Assembly: GCF_947179165.1 (NCBI RefSeq)
Contig: NC_077247.1
Coordinates: forward strand, 45,800,935 to 45,864,934
Direction: 5' to 3'
DNA from: Solanum dulcamara
Taxonomy: Eukaryota > Streptophyta > Magnoliopsida > Solanales > Solanaceae
DNA: 64,000 nucleotides
This document shows positions 49,878 to 62,295 of this stretch, in pieces; positions within the stretch are counted from its first letter, which is position 1, and every line of letters begins with the position of its first letter. A model generated the notes under the pieces. The model saw only the letters and a program-made list of their open reading frames with translations. It was not told where the DNA came from and ran no database searches. A program made the position numbers and the translations under genes.

Positions 49878-50599
49878 ATAAGTGTATATTTCGTATCATA
49901 ATATGTTAAAAATTATGTCCAATGTGACTTCAGTTTCTAAAGAAATACGTCTCACAAATCTTAAATTCAATTGCTTAAAAAAGAGACAATTTAAAGAATA
50001 AAAATTAAAAATCAACCTTGAAAGACATAACGTGCAATTTTAATAAGAAAAAACTAAATAGTTAGACATACTTCATTGCCATATATACTATTATTACCTA
50101 TACTTTCAAATATTACGTATCTTACCACTAATTAATGAGTTTCTATCATATATCGAGGGATATATACTTAGATATATGTATTTTTGCTATCAGATACACT
50201 AAAATAGGAAGAGACGCGAGCGAGATGGGGAGGGAGAATGGCGAGTGAGATGGGAGGAAGGCAAGGTAGGTGAGCAAGATTTGTTTTGTATTCAGAAATA
50301 TGTGAATTCACTTGGATATAATGTATCAAGAACAAATTACACCTAATTTTGACTCTATGTATTCCAAAATACATGTATTTGAACGTATATGGATGCACCA
50401 TAATCTGGTAAGATGCGTAATATTACAAACTAAAGTGCATCTAAGTAATTAACTCCTAAACTAATGAGATTTATGTGAGTTTTTCACACGGGCTTTATTC
50501 CATCTAGTGTATAATAGAAGAGTCAGTATACTCTGTGGTGTCAACATATCTGTTTTTGGTAATTCCTTTTACTGATTCAGAGTATTCTGGTCATTTTAG

Positions 50600-50757
50600 T
50601 TGACAACCCTATCTTCATCTCACCCACGTGATTATGTAGCCATCACCTACATGCCTGCTTTCATCTTCTAGTAGAACTAGAAAAAGGAACACAAGCTTTT
50701 TGGCTTCTGCAAGTACTCTTTGTGTTCCATCTCCTCCAACTGCTGCTGAAATCTTGA
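50600..50757 (+). promoter_or_regulatory. Possible promoter and first noncoding exon of dihydroorotase
   Basis: A GC-richer plus-strand segment contains a G-box (cacgtg, about 50625) and a leader-like CT-rich stretch, and ends at a good splice donor (atcttgag|gtaattcgcc). No open frame explains it. The next plus-strand gene is dihydroorotase, whose first coding exon needs an upstream leader. An alternative leader ending at 53579 (ataattcag|gtatgttc) exists. The link is inference. Confidence 0.3.
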
Positions 50758-51289
50758 GGTAATTCGCCGTATCTTTCTTCAATTTTGATTTCGATCTTTT
50801 AACTTTCCATCTTCACATGATTTCTCCTCCTTTGTCTTTTGATTTTAATTTTTCCATTCGATTTTTGCATTTGTTTTTAGATTGTGTTGATGAAATTACA
50901 AGATTACAAATTACAATTGAAAAATAAAATGAAGAAATTAACTTCATTTCTTGGCTGAGGCGCGAGAGATTCAAGCCCACTGCAGTAAATCGTTTCACTG
51001 GTCCAGCAGTAGTTCTCTTGACTTGTCCCCTCAAGTATACAACAGTCTTATCACAAAATGTAACTCAACAAATTCTGAACAAGAGTTGAGTTTAAAACTC
51101 CGCACAAAGAACACTCCTTCAACTAATAAGAACTTTCTTTTTAGACAAACTTAATTCTCTCAATTTTTTTTCTTCTCTTATCTTACATTTCAAAACAAAT
51201 AAAACTCTTTATTTATAGGAGAGAAAATCATAAAAAAAAAATAAAAAAAACAATGGAATGTCATCATTATCATCATTTAGTGCACCATT

Positions 51290-51403
51290 ATGATTTAGTG
51301 AACCACTTATTAGTGATAATTATGTTAAAAATACATAATAGAATGATTTAGTGCACCACTTATTAGTGATAATTAGATTAAAAATACATAATGAAATGAT
51401 TCA
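51290..51403. repeat. Tandem duplication inside the 3' LTR-like segment
   Basis: The unit atgatttagtgcaccactta plus ttagtgataatta and an aaaaatacataat tail occurs twice, about 54-55 bp apart. A shorter partial copy precedes it. Confidence 0.85.
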
Positions 51404-52149
51404 GTCTTGCACTAACTAAAGATGATAATGAAAAATATTTTTATGCACTAAAGAGAGAATAATAACATATGTCACTTATGCAAATTAATATCCATCAATA
51501 TTGATATTAAAATACTTAAACACTTACAATCCCCCACTCATTTTAATATTATATAAGAGAGTTTATCAGCTGAAGGAAGATTACTATACATAATGAAGGT
51601 GTGCTCTGCATTGAACCTCCACTTAGTGAAACAATAACTTTTATTCCAGAGTTGTAGTGGTCTCAGACTTGAACTATGACTGCTTAAGAGACATAAAATA
51701 TTACTGCTCACACATAGTAATCAAGGTGTTGTCACGAGCTTTATAAGTCAGCACATTATGGCCTTGTGCTATCCCGATTTTATGAGTGCTTTTGAGAATA
51801 AGCCTAATTCTCATAGGAAGCGGCCTACTTCCACACTCACATAGGTGAAATCTGTCGAGAGTGCTCCTGTAAGTTTAACACTCCACCCATACGGGCTACA
51901 AATTTTCATTAAGAGTTTTTTAAATTCAACCTCCACAATTCACTACAGGAAACAATGCACTCATATCATAGGGAGGGAATAAAAAATAGTGCATTTTTTC
52001 ACAACAAGTCATCATATGATTCGTTTTTTCCATTGAACCTGCTTATAGGATCTCTAGTCTCCAGATTGGATTTCCTCATATATGACTTATAGATTTATAG
52101 ATTTCAATCCCATCCCCCTTGATGTGCTCCATACCTTTACAAAATGCTC

Positions 52150-52964
52150 AAGCGTCCGACATTCATTTTTTCAGTGGCTTTTCATGCCACAACGATGACA
52201 GTTACTTCTTGAAGGGCCATTTTAAGAACTGATATTGTTCTCCCTTTTATGTTGATCACCACCACAACTATTATTATATCATCTTCTGCCATTGTCACGC
52301 CCACACATATTATTGTGGCCTTGATTTTTATTGTCTTTTTTCAGATTGACCATGTACTTCTACCATATTACTTCCGGTAACGGAGCAGTTTTAGTGGGAC
52401 GGACTTCATGATTTTTCATTAAAAGGGCATTATGTTGCTCAGCCACCAGAAGGCATGAGATCAATTCAGAGTATTTTTGAAAACCCTTTTCACGGTATTG
52501 CTGCTGTAATATTACATTAGAGGCATGAAAAATAGTTAGTGTCTTTTCCAACATGTCCTCATCATTTATAGTTTTTCCACATAATTTTAATTGAGAAGTT
52601 ATTCTAAATACAACAGAATTATACTCAATTACAGTTTTAAAATCTTGAAACCGTAAGTGCATCCACTCATAACGAGCCCTTGAAAATACCGTTGCCCTGA
52701 GGTGGTCATACCTTCCTTTTAAGTCTTTCCACAATTCAAGTGGATCTTTCACTGTCAAGTATTCAACCTTTATGCTTTGATCTTGATGATGACGAAGGAA
52801 AATCATAGCCTTTGCTTTATCCTGACTTGATGCTGCATTTTCTTCGATTATAGCATCACCAAGACCCTTAGCGGTAAGGTGAATTTCAGTATCAAGTACC
52901 CATGACAAATAATTTTTTCCAGAAATATCAAGTGCATAAATTCCAATTTTGACAAGTTTGACAT
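52150..52964 (-). pseudogene. Copia-type gag polyprotein fragment, broken
   Basis: An ATG at 52964 opens a short frame (MSNLSKLEF); a frameshift within the next codons moves to the 182-codon frame 52908-52360. That frame has the gag/UBN2-type features SQDKAKAMIFLRHH, VKDPLELWKDLKGRYDHL, and ISCLLVAEQHNALLMKNHE. Further on, a zinc knuckle is recognisable near 52220-52160 (CHRCGMKSH, then a stop where Trp is usual, then NEC). No protease, integrase or reverse transcriptase follows. In intact elements this protein forms the retrotransposon particle. Confidence 0.85.
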
Positions 52965-53939
52965 GATGAAAAATAATTTTAAAATAACAAAGACAACTAA
53001 AAATTAAATTTCTTCAATAGATATACCTGATATAGAAGTTAATTTTTTGGAAAAAAAATTAAAACTTCGTACTGATAACGTTTATAAAAGAAATTAACTT
53101 AGCAACGTAATAAGAAAAAAAAACAGTAAAAGAAATATTAATAGAAAGAGAAAGAGTTTGCTATATTTTTTGTATCTCTGTTTATTCATTTCAATTGCAA
53201 AACTAGGCAATTTATAAGAAAGAAAAAGGCAAAAAGTATGGGGACAATGGAGAGTGGAAAGAAAAGAGGAAAAATAAGTGGGAAGAAAATTAGTAGAACA
53301 TCCACTTCTTCCTAATAGTATAAACAATATATGTGTATATATTACTACTTGGCACCCTATCAATATTTGTGACAGTTATCGCCTGATATGTGTTGGGCCC
53401 GTGTGGGTCATGAGTTGGGCCAATTCTAATGAGAACCCGCAAGTATTTAAGCCCAAATACTGCGTTTCATTAGCTCTGTTCTTGGTGGTGGTTGTCTCAG
53501 GTCTGAACACCCACTCCATTTCTGTTAAATAAGTAGCATTTAAAGCTGAAAAAGGGAATCGAGAAAGCATATAATTCAGGTATGTTCCTCCACTTATATG
53601 AACTGCTTCTCTGTTGAAAAGTGATGGACTTCTCTTATTACCCAAACTATATGTTTTACATTTTTGTAACCTTCTTCTCTATTGCTAGAATTTGAGTCTA
53701 TATATATGATTTCCTGGTTCATTGACTTGAAACGGTATTTATTGCATCTTGATAGGAATCTGAACATTTGTTTGCTAGATATGTTAATGTCCTTATTTTG
53801 GCAGCATGATTTTAGTTTTTGCAGTCCCATCAAATTCCCTTTTGTGTAAAATAATTTCTAGTATCAAAATATTACACTTCGTATCACTATCCTCTTCCCT
53901 AAATTCCTCTCTTTTTCCCCTGCAATCCAACAGTTAAAA

Positions 53940-56900
53940 ATGCTGGCTTCTAAAGGAGCACTTGTCCCAGATTCTAGAGTGATGAGGACCTTATTCTCCC
54001 CCTGCAATGTATGTAATAACACTCTTAAAGGGTGTTTGCAGTCATATTTGCTTTTATTCTGGTAATCCGTAGACTAATACTTCTGTAAAATGTTGTTCGG
54101 ACCCTCCAAAAGGGTTGCCGCCCTCGTGTCAGATTCGACAAGCACCCGTCTTCAATTTTGAAGAGTCCGAGGAACATAACTTCTCTTTGTGGAAAAACCC
54201 TTCCCTTGCTTTGATGACTTGATACAAGATATATAACCTCCTAGAGTAATGCATAAGAATTTATGAACCTATCAGCTCTATAATCAGTATCTTTGATTTT
54301 CTGGACTTTTGGGTACTCTATTAAGATAATCCAAATTTGAATTTGAAAAATCAGACATCTTTAATCAAATAATATTGTTGCTATTCAGATTTCACATATA
54401 TCAGTTGCTAGCTTTGAACGGAAAAGCTCGTTAAAAGCCTACAGTGCAAAAATGGAGCTCTCAATCACACGACCTGATGATTGGCATCTTCATCTCCGTG
54501 ATGGTGACGTTCTTAAGACAGTTGTTTCTCACAGGTTTCTACTTAAATACTTCAGCTGATGGTGTGGGACTCCAATCAATATTGAGTAGCTGATTGTGAT
54601 TCAGTTTATAGTTTATGTTTAGTTCCTATTTTACTTCTTGTCCCACTTTGTAAATTCGGTTTATCTATCTTGATTTTGACTTGTTCATGCTGCATTATTT
54701 AATAAAGTGCACATCACTTTGGGAGGGCAATAGTCATGCCAAATTTGAAGCCTCCTATCACTACCACTGCTGCTGCTGTAGCATACCGGGAGGCAATATT
54801 GAAATCTCTGCCTGCTGATAGTGATTTCAATCCTCTCATGACACTTTATTTGACAGATACAACCAGTCCTATGGAAATCAAACTAGCAAGTAAGACCAAT
54901 ATAATTTTGATATGGAAATATCTTTCATTTAAAATAATATTAGATGTTATTCTTCTATATTATGACTTCTTAAACAGTGTGTGTAGGACATTCTTCTATC
55001 ATATATCGTAGGAAACAAAAAATAAATTTCAGTGAATGATAACGGTTGTGTATAAGCATCAACAAGATCGCGACGGAAAAGGCAACACTAGAAAGCCAGT
55101 TCAGTGAAACTTTTAAGTAGACTTGAACTTTAATAGCCATTGTAATTCTTTGTTAAATCTCATTTTAAAGCTGAAATTTTAGTTTTGCTATTGTGACAAT
55201 TTATATCTATGGTTAATCAAAAACTATTATTCCTGCAGCCCTGCTTCTAGCATCTTACTTAAGTCGTTTTGTATAGCATTTCAAGTTGTTTTATAAATGA
55301 CACTAGGGGGTCAGGGAAATTTAGTTTGAAACTCGATCGCAAGACTTTATAATTCTCTTCATATTTAGTCAGGAACTAAATTTACCCTGTCTCTTTGCTT
55401 TTAGAATCCTACTTGGGTGATTTGGCTTTCTAGATGTTTGTAAAATTTGCACCTAGGGTTTAGGGAAGTGTAATTCTCTATGTGTTCTCGAGACATCAAA
55501 ATTGAAGATTCTTGGCTATGCCAACTTTTATTTTTTGGTCTTTTATTATGTCTACTTCCATATCAGATCATAATCCTTTAAATTAGAAGTCAGTATTACG
55601 AGTCTCTTGTGCTTCATAAAGTCAGTGAGGAGGGGCTCGCGTCTGATTAGCTAGTTGGTGAGGCAATAGCTTACCAAGGCGATGATCAGTCGCTGGTCCG
55701 AGAGGATGATCAGCCAACTCTAATCTCTTGTGAGGAAATGTAAACATGACAAAATTTGTAGCATTTAAGTTGAACTAATTGTGTATTGTCATCTGGGTGC
55801 AGTTCTTTCAATGTGAATGACCCATGTTCCTATTTTCTTTCCATGAAATCATTTGATTATCATCTTTTCTTTTTGGTTCTTTATCTATTTTTTGTCCACT
55901 ATTTCTAATATAATGAGACTAATAACACAGGAGAGAGCCAGATCGTATTTGGGGTGAAGTTGTACCCTGCTGGTGCCACGACAAATTCTCAAGATGGAGT
56001 GACTGATCTTTTCGGAAAGTGTTTACCAGTTCTACAAGAACTGGTTGAACATAATATGCCTCTACTGGTAACTTGATGCAAACTTGGCTCTAAGCATTTC
56101 TTCCTGTTCCACTAGAACATTGCATAAGCTCTAATGTGCATGTTAATCTTACCACCCCAAACTTGCTATTTATCACTGTAGAAAGCTGCACATTTAAACT
56201 TGTCTCTTTATGTTTGTGCTAGCTTTAGGTAAACGGGCTTGACACACTCAAGAATAGGGCACTCGGTAATAATGTTCTCATAATATTGAACCACAAGTGG
56301 AACAAACTATTAATATATTAATAGAAAAAAATTTCACTCTGTGGAAGAATCTCTACAATAACAACAATATACTCAGTGAAATCCCACAAGTGGGGTCTGG
56401 GGAGGGTAAAGTGTACGCAAACCTTACCACTACCTCATGGAGGTAGAGAGGATGTTTCCGAAAGACCCTCTGCTTAAAAGTACATGTCCCAAGAAAGAGA
56501 GAGCAACAATATATATATACCATATCGGTTAAAACAAGAAGCGATACAAATTCTACAAGAATAATACTAATAACAAGAAAATGGTAGTCAGATGGCAGTA
56601 AAAACACAACTAAACTGGCACGCCTAGGCCTAAGACCGTCATAGGGCAATACCACAATCTACCCCTGCTAGCCTTCTACCCTAATACGCGACCTCCACTC
56701 CTTTCTATCTAAGGTCATGTCCTCGGTGATATGAAGTTGTGCCATATCCTATCTAATCACCTCTCCTCAATACTTTTTCGGTCTACCCCTACCCCTCCGC
56801 ATACCCCAAATCCAACCGCTCGCACCTCCTAACTGAGGCGTCGACACACCTCCTCTGCACATGCCCAAACCATCATCTCTAAAAGCATTAAAGCGAGATG

Positions 56901-59900
56901 CAAAAGAATGATGTCACTTGCTGCAACTAAAGAGGCTTATATCGGCATACAAGATGACGGTGCAAAAGCATGTTTACTGCACAACGCCGCAGCAAACTCT
57001 CTTACATGTACAAATTTTGCCATGTGATTTGAACTTTTCACTGTCCATGGTTTTGTCTTTGCATTGGTCAGTTTAATTTTAAAAGGAAGTAACACATCAT
57101 TGATTGCTTCTATATGAAGTTTCTGAAGTATTTTTCATCATACTATCTTAAGTTGTTGGTTACATTTCACCCTATTTAAGGTGTTAATGCCGATTCATTA
57201 TCATCAAAATTCTTATGGTAATATTTGTTCATCATTGAGTTTTAGATTGATAGCTGTTGTGACATATATATGATTTCAAATAGAAATGTTGTTCTCTGTT
57301 CCTTGAACCTGCTCTTATTATTTCTTGCCTATGCTAGTCGGTTTTCTAGTTTCAGTTTATCTTGGGTCGCTATAAAATAGATTTAGCATTTAACTGTAAT
57401 GACTCACCTTAATCATGTCTTTTTCTTCCCCCAAATTTTCTGCCAAAGCTTGTGTTTTTTGTCATTTTCCTTGAAAAAACTTCATTTTATAGGATTTTAT
57501 GTATTACATTTAACTGCAGGTTCATGGAGAGGTTACAAATCCTGAGGTTGACATGTTTGATCGAGAAAAGGTATTTATTGAAACGGTTCTAAGCCCTTTG
57601 GTGCAGAAATTTCCACGATTGAAGGTCGTGATGGAGCATGTTACCACCATGGATGCTGTAAAGTTTGTTGAGTCTTGCACTGAAGGTAATCTTTTCTACT
57701 TTATCCACCTTTTTGAACTTTAGTCTTCTTGTCAGATGAAAGATCTTTATTGACCGTCATTTTTCAAATGCTAATTTAACCTCTCTGTCATTTCTTAAAA
57801 GGATTTGTTGCAGCGACTGTCACCCCACAACATCTTGTTTTGAACAGAAATTCTCTCTTCCAAGGGGGCTTGCAACCGCATAATTACTGCCTTCCAGTGC
57901 TTAAAAGAGAGATCCACAGTAATATCCTTTATTCTTTCATATTGATGCTCAAATTCTTTCTTCTATCGCTTGGTGTTTGTCTTTTGGTTTCCAGAACAAT
58001 CTTGAAGTAACATTACTTTTAAATTTTGAGAAAAACAACTAGGAGTTTGGTTGACCACCTATAGTGACTACAATGTCATGTAGACCTTGTTTGGTTCAAC
58101 AAAGGGGACAAGAACTTGTTCATTTTTTTCTCCTGCATAAAGTATTTACGATTAACCTCCACTTGTTTGGTTAGACTCAACTGAAATGGAAGAGGTTGAT
58201 TTCCTAATTTCCAATTATAGACGGTTTTGAAAAGTTGAGGAATTGCATGCATACCTACAGTTTTGCTTTTTAACAAACAAGGTTAATTCTTCCCTCCTTT
58301 ATTTTCCTTTCAGTGTGTCCTTTCACTCCAACCAACCATAATCTCTGAGAACATAGCTTTTTTTGAGATTGTAAGGTAAATTTATTTATGAGAATATAAC
58401 TAGTCTTAGAATTTCCTCCAAGGCTATTTTTTAGCTTGTGCTCTGTCCTTTTAGACTTAAGTACCTTGTTGGGTTGTTCACATAATTTTTCTTTTCCAGA
58501 TTTTCTCAAGTAAAGATGTAATTCAACAGATGCAGACCTTATCAGTTAAATGCGTTGAAAAGATCTAGGGTGCAACTTATATTAACACCTATGCCTCATG
58601 TGTCTATTCCGCTCTACTCCTGGTTAATATTGTTCCAGTAATTTGAAGGAAAATTAGGGATTCTTTAAAATTAGAGGTTCTCTATCTCTTTTTTTTTCCT
58701 GCCAGTGTCTAAACAGAATAAAGGAAGGACTTACAAACACCATACGATGCGGTACGACTTTCTTCTAGAGATGGTGTGAGATTTCAGCTCCAGTTCCCGA
58801 TTTCCAAGTCTAACTTCACTGTCGTTTCTCCTGATTTACCTTTTAAGCAAATCCTAGCCCATTGGAGATGAACTCTGTTCTTTGTATATCTACTCCCACA
58901 TAACTCCACACAGTTTCTATAGCCAGGGGTGAAGTGGGATATTGAATGCTTTGATCTAACGATGTTCTGCTGCCGCCTGCGCTCCACTGTCGGGAACCTC
59001 CAATTTGGCAATAGCCTCCTTATTTTCCAGAACCACTGTACTGCTCTACTCTCACTGCTTCATGTCTTGAGGGAAAATCAAATAAGAATTGATGATGACT
59101 GAGAGTTGTAATTTTCAGCCCAACAATGCTTTTTTTAAAAATCAAAGTAAATGCAATTGTACAGGTAACTTGAGCAAATTAATTGTACAGTGCTAGCATT
59201 CTATGCTCCTACTTCATACATGAACCTAATTGAGGTCATTAGTATTTAATCAACATAAGCTGGACAATATATACTAACACTATCAACAAAAGGAGCACAT
59301 ATCAAGTTGAAGCAACAAGCTTCACATCCTAGTATGCAGGTACCCCCTATGGGTTTGTTGATGTCACAGGACTTACTTTCTCCACAAGCCTTTTATTGCA
59401 CTCTCCAACTCTGATTTCTCCTCCGTAGTAATCTTACCGTTGTATTTTTCCAACATTGATGTCATCCCCTTCAGCTTGTGGTTGATTAGTTGTACCTTTG
59501 ACTTACCCTTTCCTGCTTTCAGCTAGGAGAGTCCATCTCAGAGTTTGAGGAGGGATAACTGAGCTTAAAGTTAACAATTATAGCACCAAAAGGACTTTGC
59601 TTTACTGATTCTCTGAAGGCATCTGAACCATACTTGCAGATTATCTGAACAGTGTTTGAATCAGATAACACTTTCGTTTCCTTTTATTCTTATCTCCAAA
59701 CTTGTTATATATTTGGATTATTTCATCCTCTGATGGCAAAGAAACAACAGTTGAAAATGTCACCATCAGAATCTCATATGAAGTTCCCTTTCCATCATCC
59801 TCATCTTCTGTTTCTTGACTAGAATGTCCAGATGCTTTATTGAGTTTGGTAACTTCTGCTCCTGCACGATTAGTCTTCCTTTTCTTTGCATATGAAGGAA

Positions 59901-62295
59901 CCTACTCTACTGATAAACCAATGTAGCTTTGCCACCTATTGATAAACCATTTGTGAATCAACGTTGAGTCTGGGCTAAGACTGAAGGGGTAACCAAACAT
60001 TTAGAGAGAAAATGATTGCTATCATCCACTTGTCAATCCCAGCTCTGTTTGGTGCCAGCTTCGAATCTTGAACTGTTTTGTTACCACTGTGGGATCTTGG
60101 CCACATTCATGAATGATTTTGTATTATGAATAAGCTTATTGAACCTTGGGTTGCGGAGGGCTTCCCCAAGAACCACAAGATTTTTCCAGGCATGTCACCC
60201 CAACCTCAAATGTGGCCATCCTCTCGGGTTAGTGAAGTGACTGCTTCACTCTACTATCGTGAACTATCTATCTTCATTGATATCAATAAGCTCGAATGAC
60301 TCATCTCCTGAAACAAAGAAAGTTCTCTTCTCCATAACTTAATAAAAATTATAGGAAGAGTACGTCGGAGAGAGGATAAGGAGTGAAAGAAAGAAAAGAG
60401 AAATTGCACATTTCCCAAGAGAGAGCATTGTTTATGTTCTTAATCCAACTTTTCAGCAGAATAGTGTAGCAATTAACTGTAAATAGATATCTTTCTTGCG
60501 CCTCCAACAAATGTTGTCCTTCTTGTCTGTGCATAAGGAGTAAGTCCCAAGTTAAAGAAATCTGCAGGTTCTATCAACTACCCAACCATTGCAATGCCTT
60601 CTAAAAATGATGTTCAAGCCATGTTCAGAGTAATAATCTGTTACGCATTCTGGTTGACTGCCAGAGTGAAAAGCACACTTGAGAGGCGTATGGCCCTTCC
60701 ATGAGTCATGCCAAAAGCTGGTTTTTCTACCATTTCCCAACCTGAAACATGTTTTTCCAGTGAATTCATGAAAAGAAAGTCTGTATGCTTTTCCCGAGAA
60801 ATAAACCATAAGAAGGGCTAGTAACCTTTTTCCATGGTGCATTCTCCCCATTTGTGAATCTCCATAACCATTTGTTTAAGAGGCTATCATTGTGTGCTTT
60901 CAGATTTCCGTACTTCAAGGCCTCCAGATTTTTATCTTTCTGAACAGTTTCCCACTTGGCATGATTAAAAACTTTCTTGTCTCTGTTTTCATTCCAGATT
61001 CGATGAATCTTATCAAATTTCTTGGCCAGAGATTAGGAATGGGTAATAAAGACAATGTGTAAGTGGGAAGAGAGTCCAAAACACTATTTGTGAAAACTAA
61101 TTTGCCCTTGCTTATACTTCGTCAAATCAAATATTGTCTAAAAGCCTATAATCTTTTTGGAATATGGCATTTTGATCTTGTTTTATGGATTATCGAAGAT
61201 ATACTGTCACCATAACAAAGAAGAATTGGATTAAACTTATATTCAGCCATCTATCTTGGAATTTTGAAAGTTAGGTAGAAGTTATATTTGCCTGTAATTG
61301 ACCCATCTATCTTAGGTAGAAGCTTTCTATCTTGGAATTTTAGTCTTAATGCTAATGTGTGTCACGAGTCACTTCTTGATCAGGCTCTCTTTGATTTGCT
61401 AATTATATCCGTTGCCTTATGTTTTCCTAGACATGTGAACTTGTTGAGCATTTGATGCAAACGCTGCTGCGAATGTGCTAAAAAAGTAAATGAATGTATG
61501 TATAGGTTGAATGTCCTTGTTGAAACAAGGTGCTTCCATATCTTTTAAGAATCTGCCACTGTGGGAGGGAGACTTGGAAAAGTATCAATTACACATACTT
61601 TTGAAAATAATAAAGTGAACAAGTGCTTGAAAAAAAAAAACTCGTCTTTATTGATAGATTCATTACTTACATAGTTACAAGTTCTATTGCATTGGTCTTG
61701 TCCCATTTTTCCTACTACTTTTCTCTTTTCTCTTGTTCACTTGGTATATATTCTAATCTAAGCAAGTTTGCTTTGAATAACACAGGGGAGGCACTTGTGT
61801 CAGCTGTAACAAGTGGAAGTAGAAGATTTTTTCTTGGGACTGACAGTGCTCCTCATGATAGACGAAGAAAAGAATGTTCTTGTGGATGTGCTGGTATTTA
61901 TAATGCTCCTGTAGCCTTGTCAGTATATGCAAAGGTGTTTGAAAAGGTAATTGCAATAGATGTCTACCGTGTTTCTCATATTATTGTGTGTTAAGACTCA
62001 TTCCATGTTATAATGTTTTTAATTACATCGGATAGATTCCTTAGTTTAGTAGCGGTATTGTTATAAGTCAATGGCATAAATTTGGTTGTCTGCATTTTAG
62101 GAAAATGCACTCGACAAGCTCGAAGCATTTACTAGCTTCAATGGACCAGACTTTTATGGGCTTCCTAGGAACAATTCAAAGATTAAGCTGAGCAAGACAC
62201 CATGGAAGGTACCCGAATCCTTTTCTTATGCATCCGGAGATATTGTTCCCATGTTTGCTGGTGAAATGCTCGACTGGCTGCCGGGTCCTCTCTGA
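53940..62295 (+). CDS. PYR4: Dihydroorotase, organelle-targeted (class II)
   Basis: Coding exons: 53940-54008, 54389-54534, 54708-54889, 55931-56067, 57520-57685, 57802-57918, 61786-61946, 62101-62295. All introns are GT..AG; phases join to 390 codons plus TGA. The enzyme closes carbamoyl-aspartate to dihydroorotate in pyrimidine synthesis. Metal-site residues are present: His56 and His58 (DDWHLHLRD), carbamylated Lys142 (VKLYPAG), His180 (VHGEVT), His218 (VMEHVTT), Asp292 (LGTDSAPH). Residues 1-44 are basic and Ser-rich, as in a mitochondrial or plastid transit peptide; plant PYR4 is usually assigned to the mitochondrion. Met15 (MRTLF..) and Met45 (MELSITRP) are further in-frame starts; Met45 would drop the targeting part. 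A noncoding leader exon must lie upstream. Intron 6 is 3.9 kb and carries LINE debris. Confidence 0.96.
54094..54175. repeat. Small fold-back MITE in dihydroorotase intron
   Basis: The left part is tgttcggaccctccaaaagg and the right part is aattttgaagagtccgagga plus aca. The ends are inverted copies (TGTTCGGACYCT..CAAAA). The inner arms (cctcgtgtc, gacaagcacccgtc) are also inverted. I recall this as a widespread Solanaceae repeat; this copy is short. Confidence 0.65.
55627..55716 (+). other. Plastid 16S rRNA gene fragment (NUPT) in dihydroorotase intron
   Basis: About 90 bases, including ggggctcgcgtctgattagc, tagttggtgaggcaatagct, taccaaggcgatgatcagt and gctggtccgagaggatgatc, read as the plant chloroplast 16S rRNA. 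I see one change (agtCgctgg for agtAgctgg) against my memory of the plastid gene. The match stops sharply at cagcca. It is a nuclear insertion of plastid DNA, not a functional rRNA gene. Confidence 0.9.
56353..56895 (-). mobile_element. 5'-truncated LINE in dihydroorotase intron
   Basis: The minus strand starts inside the C-terminal part of a plant LINE ORF (near 56800-56680: [35 protein letters not shown]). It continues through a 3'UTR into the conserved 3' end (ggtttgcgtacactttaccc, ccccagaccccacttgtg) and a TTG-rich tail (about 56355-56370). The 3' end is the same as the tiny insertion at 41883-41979. It is antisense to the host gene. Confidence 0.82.
57919..61785 (+). other. Dihydroorotase intron 6 (3.9 kb)
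   Basis: Donor atccaca|gtaata and acceptor aacacag. Apart from the LINE fragment at 60552-60960, the part 59300-60300 is GC-richer than a normal intron here and probably also derives from the minus-strand LINE (ORF1-like, Lys/Arg-rich), but no clear frame remains. The section 58080-58520 contains a caccttgtttggtt-type segment that may be a decayed MITE. Confidence 0.6.
60552..60960 (-). pseudogene. LINE reverse-transcriptase C-terminal (zf-RVT) fragment
   Basis: Minus-strand block 60960-60841 reads [20 protein letters not shown] then [19 protein letters not shown] second block, after a frame change, holds [20 protein letters not shown] and PLKCAF. These are the N...LL.KWLWRF and GNG..I.FW.D.W.G..PL motifs that end plant LINE ORF2. 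Stops and frame changes show it is dead. Confidence 0.85.

Larger units (their letters stand above)
50883..53374 (-). mobile_element. Rearranged copia-type LTR retrotransposon remnant
   Basis: Read on the minus strand: an LTR-like segment 53374-53081 starting tgtcacaaatattg with a TATA box (cttataaattgcc) and an AATAAA signal; a primer-site-like cgttatcagtacgaag; a gag pseudogene; no pol; a 3' noncoding tract; a purine tract (gagtgggggat, about 51528-51539); and a 3' LTR-like segment 51528-50883 starting tgtaagtg and ending caacaca, with its own TATA box (ctataaataaag). The two LTR-like ends differ in sequence and length, so this is not a simple intact copy. It may be a deletion chimera of two related elements. 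Confidence 0.75.

Noticed and set aside
53581..53933. A coding exon between the 53579 donor and exon 2 of dihydroorotase
   Set aside because: The minus-strand frames here have no motif. The plus-strand sequence reads as intron with a pyrimidine tract before 53934.
55627..55716. A functional rRNA gene
   Set aside because: Only about 90 bases of plastid 16S are present, inside an intron, so it is an inserted fragment.
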